Positions 60,412-64,000 of a DNA stretch of 64,000 nt are shown one piece after another; position 1 is the stretch's first letter; every line of letters begins with the position of its first letter. The position numbers and the translations under genes were made by a program. Source of the DNA: CAZOOA01 sp964581355. GTDB taxonomy: Bacteria > Bacillota > Dethiobacteria > DTU022 > UBA8154. The notes below the pieces were generated by a model that did no database searches, had not been told where the DNA came from, and saw nothing but the letters and a program-made list of their open reading frames with translations. The DNA is taken from the NCBI GenBank assembly GCA_964581355.1, contig CAZOOA010000002.1, positions 1-64,000 on the forward strand, in the 5' to 3' direction.

Positions 60412-61395
60412 CTACCCCCGCCTGCCTTTTTCGCTTTCCGGGAAGTTCTCATAAGCCTGGATTATTTTTTGTACCAGGTTATGCCGGACCACATCCTGGT
60501 CGCTGAAATGGACAAAGGATATTTCCGGAATCCCTTTCAGAATATCCATCACTTCAATTAATCCGGAGTACTTGCCCCGGGGCAAATCCACCTGGGTAAT
60601 ATCTCCGGTAATTACAGCCTTGGAACCGAACCCCATTCTCGTTAAAAACATTTTCATCTGTTCCGAGGTGGTATTTTGAGCTTCATCCAAAATAATAAAG
60701 GAGTCATCCAGGGTCCTGCCCCGCATATAAGCCAGGGGTGCCACCTCGATAATCCCTTTGTCGCGGTTCTTCAAAAAGTTCTCTACACCCATGAGATCAT
60801 ACAACGCATCATACAATGGCCTTAAATAAGGATCAACCTTGTCGTGCAGATCCCCGGGCAGGAAGCCCAAGTGTTCACCGGCTTCAACAGCCGGACGGGT
60901 CAACACCAGTCGCTGCACAATTTTATTTTTCAAGGCAAAAACCGCCATTGCCATGGCCAGGTAGGTTTTCCCGGTCCCTGCAGGACCAATTCCAAAAACA
61001 ATATCATGGCGGCGCAGTGCTTCCACATACTGCTTTTGTCCAATGGTTTTAGGACGTATCTTCTTACCTCTTTCTGTAATCAACAGATGATCGCTAAACA
61101 GTTTTTGTATTTCGCTCGTCTGGCCCGACCGGGCCAACTTTAACGCATAATGAAACTCCGCGGTGGTTAGAATATGCCCTCCACGGATCAGGGAAAGTAA
61201 TTCCTGGAACAGCTGATAAACATTTTCCACATCATCTTTATTTCCCTGCAGGGATAGCTCGTCCCCCCGGGGAATGATTTTTACAGGGAAACTTTCTTCA
61301 ACAACTGGAAGGTGTTCGTCAAATTGCCCCAAGAGGGGAAGCACCTCATCCATGTTTTTCAAGTAAATTGTACGTTCTGAATATTCTTCAGGCAA
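60412..61395 (-). CDS. phoH: PhoH-family ATPase
   Basis: 327 aa, TTG start with AAAGGAGGG upstream. Walker A GPAGTGKTYLAMAMAV, Walker B FIILDEAQNTT, arginine-containing sensor region KAVITGDITQVDLPRGK. Single-strand nucleic-acid ATPase thought to act in RNA metabolism with YbeY. 16 bp after yqfD. Confidence 0.95.
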   Translation of the reverse strand: MPEEYSERTIYLKNMDEVLPLLGQFDEHLPVVEESFPVKIIPRGDELSLQGNKDDVENVYQLFQELLSLIRGGHILTTAEFHYALKLARSGQTSEIQKLFSDHLLITERGKKIRPKTIGQKQYVEALRRHDIVFGIGPAGTGKTYLAMAMAVFALKNKIVQRLVLTRPAVEAGEHLGFLPGDLHDKVDPYLRPLYDALYDLMGVENFLKNRDKGIIEVAPLAYMRGRTLDDSFIILDEAQNTTSEQMKMFLTRMGFGSKAVITGDITQVDLPRGKYSGLIEVMDILKGIPEISFVHFSDQDVVRHNLVQKIIQAYENFPESEKGRRG

Positions 61396-61411
61396 GAAGA
61401 AAATCCCTCCT

Positions 61412-62647
61412 TTAATTTAAGGGAACCTCTGGAACAGCAATGTCTTCTCTGGTTTCTACGGTGATACGACAGCCAACTTTACCGATTTCCAAAAAAAAGA
61501 AGTCATCCAGATTTCGTTTTTTTACACTAACCCCTCGGGGTAAAGCAGTGTTAATTTGCTCCAGGGCTGTGCTTCTGGCTTTGTTTAAAGCCTCCCATGG
61601 AGATAAAAGCCGGGTTTCCAGCTCAAACTCTTTGTAATTCCTGGTTATAAGTTCAACAGGGAAACCTTTATTCCTCCAGGACAGCTTTCTTTTCGTTGTT
61701 TTCAACTCGTAACTTTGAAAGGGGATCTCCCTGGACCTTGTAAGCGGAATTTCATGTTTGTCAGTTTTTATAATTATTTGATTGGTCTGCCTGCCTGTTT
61801 TGCGCCTATTTTGGATATATAATGGCTGATAGACATATTCTTCATACCAAACCATGGCCTCCACGACACCCCTGGCCTGAACTTGAATAACCTGCCCTGG
61901 TTGCTCCAGTTCATTTTCAACTTCTTCTTCCGGTTCAGGAGGGGAGATGGTCCCCGAAATAAGCAGATCTCCCTGCTTCACCGTATCCCCCGGCTGGATT
62001 ACAGCTTCACCGGCCAGGACCAGCACATCGACAACCACGCCGTCTTTGGAGGCCACCAGGTCAACCACCTCCGGTATTTCCGGCTCTCTCTGCCGCTCAA
62101 CAACCTGGATCTCCAGGGATGTCCCCTGAATGGCTATACTGGCCCATACTAGATCGTCCAGTTCCACCAGAAGGCGACGTTCCAATTCCTGCAAGTCAAC
62201 CTGCCATTGCATTGTACCTCGTTTAATATTGTACTTCTCCAAAAAAGCATGAATCTCCTTTTTACTGACCTCATTATTGCCCTCAATTCTTACTTCCCAG
62301 ATAAAAAGGGAAGAAAAATACAAGACAATAACGAATAGCGCTATTCCTGCCAGCAGCCCTTTGCGCCGCCATCCCTGCAGGAAAAGGAAAAAAGCGCCCT
62401 TTTTTTCCACTATTCTTACAGTACTGCCGGTTTTTCTTAAAATTGGGCGTAATTTTTTGAAATCCCGGGGATGAATTTTCAAAAACAGTTTATCACTTTC
62501 ATGTTCAAGATCCCAAAAATAAATGCCGTGCCTGTTGGTAAGGTTGAGAAACTTTACCAGGCGAGGACCATGAACAGCAATGCGCAGATAGCCGGGCCAA
62601 ATGCCTGCCCACCTGGATCCTGACAAAATCGTGATCCCCCTCTTCAT
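61412..62647 (-). CDS. yqfD: sporulation protein YqfD
   Basis: 411 aa. Cytoplasmic N-terminal part (VRIVEKKGAFFLFL), one membrane helix (about 97-117, GIALFVIVLYFSSLFIW), then an outside domain beginning IEGNNEVSKKEIHAFLEKY, a POTRA-like unit, and LVWASIAIQGTSLEIQVVER. YqfD is a sigma-E-dependent forespore-engulfment-stage membrane protein in spore formers. Second gene behind yqfC. Confidence 0.93.
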   Translation of the reverse strand: MKRGITILSGSRWAGIWPGYLRIAVHGPRLVKFLNLTNRHGIYFWDLEHESDKLFLKIHPRDFKKLRPILRKTGSTVRIVEKKGAFFLFLQGWRRKGLLAGIALFVIVLYFSSLFIWEVRIEGNNEVSKKEIHAFLEKYNIKRGTMQWQVDLQELERRLLVELDDLVWASIAIQGTSLEIQVVERQREPEIPEVVDLVASKDGVVVDVLVLAGEAVIQPGDTVKQGDLLISGTISPPEPEEEVENELEQPGQVIQVQARGVVEAMVWYEEYVYQPLYIQNRRKTGRQTNQIIIKTDKHEIPLTRSREIPFQSYELKTTKRKLSWRNKGFPVELITRNYKEFELETRLLSPWEALNKARSTALEQINTALPRGVSVKKRNLDDFFFLEIGKVGCRITVETREDIAVPEVPLN

Positions 62648-62815
62648 TAATTAAGCCCGGTCCTGCTGCTGAACAATGCACCATCTTCTAATTAGAGAGC
62701 AGAAAGCCAATCACAGTAATCTAAACTCCCGAGAATTGTCCCCCTTATATTGGATATTGGGTTATTGAAACATGATGGAAAATATCCGCTTTTGCTTGGC
62801 GTAAGGTTTTCGTTT

Positions 62816-63106
62816 TTAACGGTATTCGATGGACTGTATGTTCCCTTCAATATATATTTCTTCACTGAACAGATTTTTGATCACCAACTCATGACCGCGA
62901 ATGACGATTTCCCCGCCTTTAATGCTCAGCCGTAAAATGTCCTGGTTGTATTCGATAACTCCCGAATAGTTTTCCAGGTAAAGCTGAATATTCCCGATCA
63001 GCGTGACACGGGGCAAATTCATGAGCACTTCTTTGGGAAGCTCAAAAAAGTCGGCAATCGATTCCTGCCATTTTTTTCGCTCTACCCCGTGTTCTTTCTT
63101 TTTCAA
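62816..63106 (-). CDS. yqfC: sporulation protein YqfC
   Basis: 96 aa, TTG start with GGGAGTG 7 nt upstream. Family pattern: FFELPKEVLMNLPRVTLIGN, LYLENYSGVIEYN, LRLSIKGGEIVIRGHELVIK. YqfC is a small beta protein made under sigma-E. A fitting sigma-E promoter stands upstream. yqfD follows after 168 bp of non-coding sequence. Confidence 0.94.
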   Translation of the reverse strand: MKKKEHGVERKKWQESIADFFELPKEVLMNLPRVTLIGNIQLYLENYSGVIEYNQDILRLSIKGGEIVIRGHELVIKNLFSEEIYIEGNIQSIEYR

Positions 63107-63175
63107 TACCGGGCACTCCCTAGTCTAGAACTGGAGCTTCCGCCTCCATATCCAGCGGTAAAAGCATGTTATTAA

Positions 63176-63205
63176 AATGTATGCCAATTATTCAGTGATA
63201 TGAAC
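63176..63205 (-). promoter_or_regulatory. sigma-E-type sporulation promoter of yqfC
   Basis: Minus strand -35 GTTCATATC (63197-63205), 13-bp spacer, -10 CATACATT (63176-63183). Bacillus sigma-E consensus is about GTCATATT-N13/14-CATACAAT. Located about 70 bp before the yqfC start and right behind a terminator. Confidence 0.75.
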
Positions 63206-63220
63206 GGAAAAACCGGCAGG

Positions 63221-63248
63221 AAAAACCCCGCCCTTACAGCAGCGGGGG
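63221..63248 (-). terminator. rho-independent terminator behind the 177-aa gene
   Basis: Minus strand CCCCGC-TGCTGTAAGG-GCGGGG followed by TTTTT. Separates the upstream floA-type transcript from yqfC. Confidence 0.85.
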
Positions 63249-63290
63249 ATCTGTATGACCAAGCTTTTACTTTTGTTCGGTTTTTCAGGC

Positions 63291-63824
63291 TTATCGAAAA
63301 TCCTTCCGGTGAGGCCTTTTGGCCCGGGGAGCTGAAAGGACTTCAGACACCACGATACCCATGGTAACCCTGGAGCTACCAAGCAAAGCAGATAGTTCCT
63401 GCCGCGGCTCAAAGGTGTCTTCAGTTAAAGGCCTGGAAAGAGAAGTTTTTTTCGGACCTCTTTTGGGAGAACTCCCAATTTCTCCCCCGTTAACGGCAGG
63501 AGCCGCTTTTTCGCGCGAGGGGTAATCTCTGGAAGCGCCCCCTTTGCTGGGCTCGCGCTTTCGTTTTTGAGCCGGCTGATAATAAGACATGTCTTCTGCC
63601 CCGACCATTCCATCCTGGGCCGCCATGCGTGGCCTGGACGAAGGGCCTGGTTTTGGTTCCGTTCTTTCTGCATCTTCAGCATCACCCGAAGTTTTCAGGG
63701 GTGGGGACGTCACAGGAGGCGGTGCCTTAGGTCCTGCACCGCCCTGCTGCGAGCGGCCCTGCCCCAGGGCTCTGACAATAGAGGATATAATCATGAAAAG
63801 GACAAACAATATGATCAGTTCCAC
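63291..63824 (-). CDS. small membrane-anchored protein with disordered middle, floA neighbour
   Basis: 177 aa, GTG start with GAGGGGGG upstream. N-terminal membrane helix (LIILFVLFMIISSIVRAL), a long Pro/Ser/Gly/charged low-complexity linker, and a short conserved-looking C-terminal motif (GIVVSEVLSAPRAKRPHR) of the type ...G.i.SEiLg.PRa.rP seen in clostridial hypothetical proteins beside floA, as far as I recall. Function unknown. Ends just before a terminator. Confidence 0.75.
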   Translation of the reverse strand: MELIILFVLFMIISSIVRALGQGRSQQGGAGPKAPPPVTSPPLKTSGDAEDAERTEPKPGPSSRPRMAAQDGMVGAEDMSYYQPAQKRKREPSKGGASRDYPSREKAAPAVNGGEIGSSPKRGPKKTSLSRPLTEDTFEPRQELSALLGSSRVTMGIVVSEVLSAPRAKRPHRKDFR

Positions 63825-63917
63825 TGGTTTCCCCCCTCAATATAGAAAATGGAGTTATTGTTTCCCGGTACCGACTCCGGCTGCTCTTCACGGCAAAGCG
63901 TTTTGGCAGCACGGTCT

Positions 63918-64000
63918 CTACTCGTCTTCTTTAGTATCTTCAGGCTTGCCAAGGCGGGAAATGGAATCTCTCATTTGCGTATCGGAATAGATGTTTTGCA
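63918..64000 (-). CDS. C-terminal end of probable flotillin-like FloA
   Basis: The last 27 codons of a minus-strand gene entering from the right edge: NIYSDTQMRDSISRLGKP then an acidic tail and TAG. The D-T-x-M-R-x-S-I ending and the position ahead of yqfC-yqfD-phoH suggest FloA (YqfA). Too short for certainty. Confidence 0.55.
   Translation of the reverse strand, partial: QNIYSDTQMRDSISRLGKPEDTKEDE

Noticed and set aside
1..64000. CRISPR arrays or rRNA genes
   Set aside because: No regularly spaced repeats and no rRNA signatures were seen.

Overview
The window reads as a chromosomal segment of a spore-forming Firmicute of the class Clostridia. The right third carries the conserved Gram-positive block floA(partial)-[177 aa]-yqfC-yqfD-phoH-pgpH-ybeY-dgkA-[DUF881]-cdd-era-recO-glyQ-glyS-ppsR-ppdK, followed by a dacF-type D,D-carboxypeptidase, dgt, dnaG-rpoD and four tRNA genes. 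The sporulation genes yqfC and yqfD, preceded by a good sigma-E-type promoter, point to a spore former. I cannot name the genus. One 100-N assembly gap is present.

Region by region: (1) 1-8768, minus strand: a four-gene operon coding for a degenerate class III nucleotide-cyclase sensor, a membrane-anchored MORN-repeat protein, an exported TolC-like protein and an exported acidic coiled-coil protein that runs off the left edge. A divergent plus-strand gene (8845-9762) encodes a kinase-like protein with one membrane segment. (2) 9795-28245, minus strand: a tightly packed contractile injection system (CIS, phage-tail-like) operon. In transcription order: sheath, tube, tail-assembly chaperone with an apparent -1 frameshift extension, second tube-like protein, small unknown, 1190-aa tape-measure candidate with a perfect internal duplication, Afp7-like tube/adaptor protein, gpD-type hub, gpV-type spike, gp25, two gpJ-type baseplate proteins, gpI, and a 599-aa baseplate-associated protein. 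No AAA+ ATPase and no PAAR tip gene is seen in the window. (3) 28454-40209, minus strand: a lysine-rich protein directly upstream of the sheath, a soluble LytS-like kinase, a LytTR response regulator, a soluble HisKA kinase, a YbjN/CesT-like protein and a 2153-aa protein with a beta-rich first half and a coiled-coil second half. These are candidates for regulation, cargo and cargo chaperone of the CIS. (4) 40365-40969: a group IIC intron fragment behind the tRNA terminator, then tRNA-Val, -Glu, -Met and -Asn and their promoter. (5) 41030-64000: housekeeping genes as listed, with dispersed repeats at 30435-30758, 46771-46988 and 56111-56193.

Working picture (inference): regions 1-3 form one accessory locus in which a myophage-like contractile apparatus is combined with envelope proteins (TolC-like, MORN, pseudokinase-like, cyclase-like sensor) and its own two-component control. 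This combination is the most unusual content of the window. The sequence signals that stand out in it are a -1 slippery site with a hairpin in the chaperone pair, a 16-bp hairpin after the tube gene, and a sheath leader in which a strong Shine-Dalgarno lies 39 nt from the start codon behind a hairpin.
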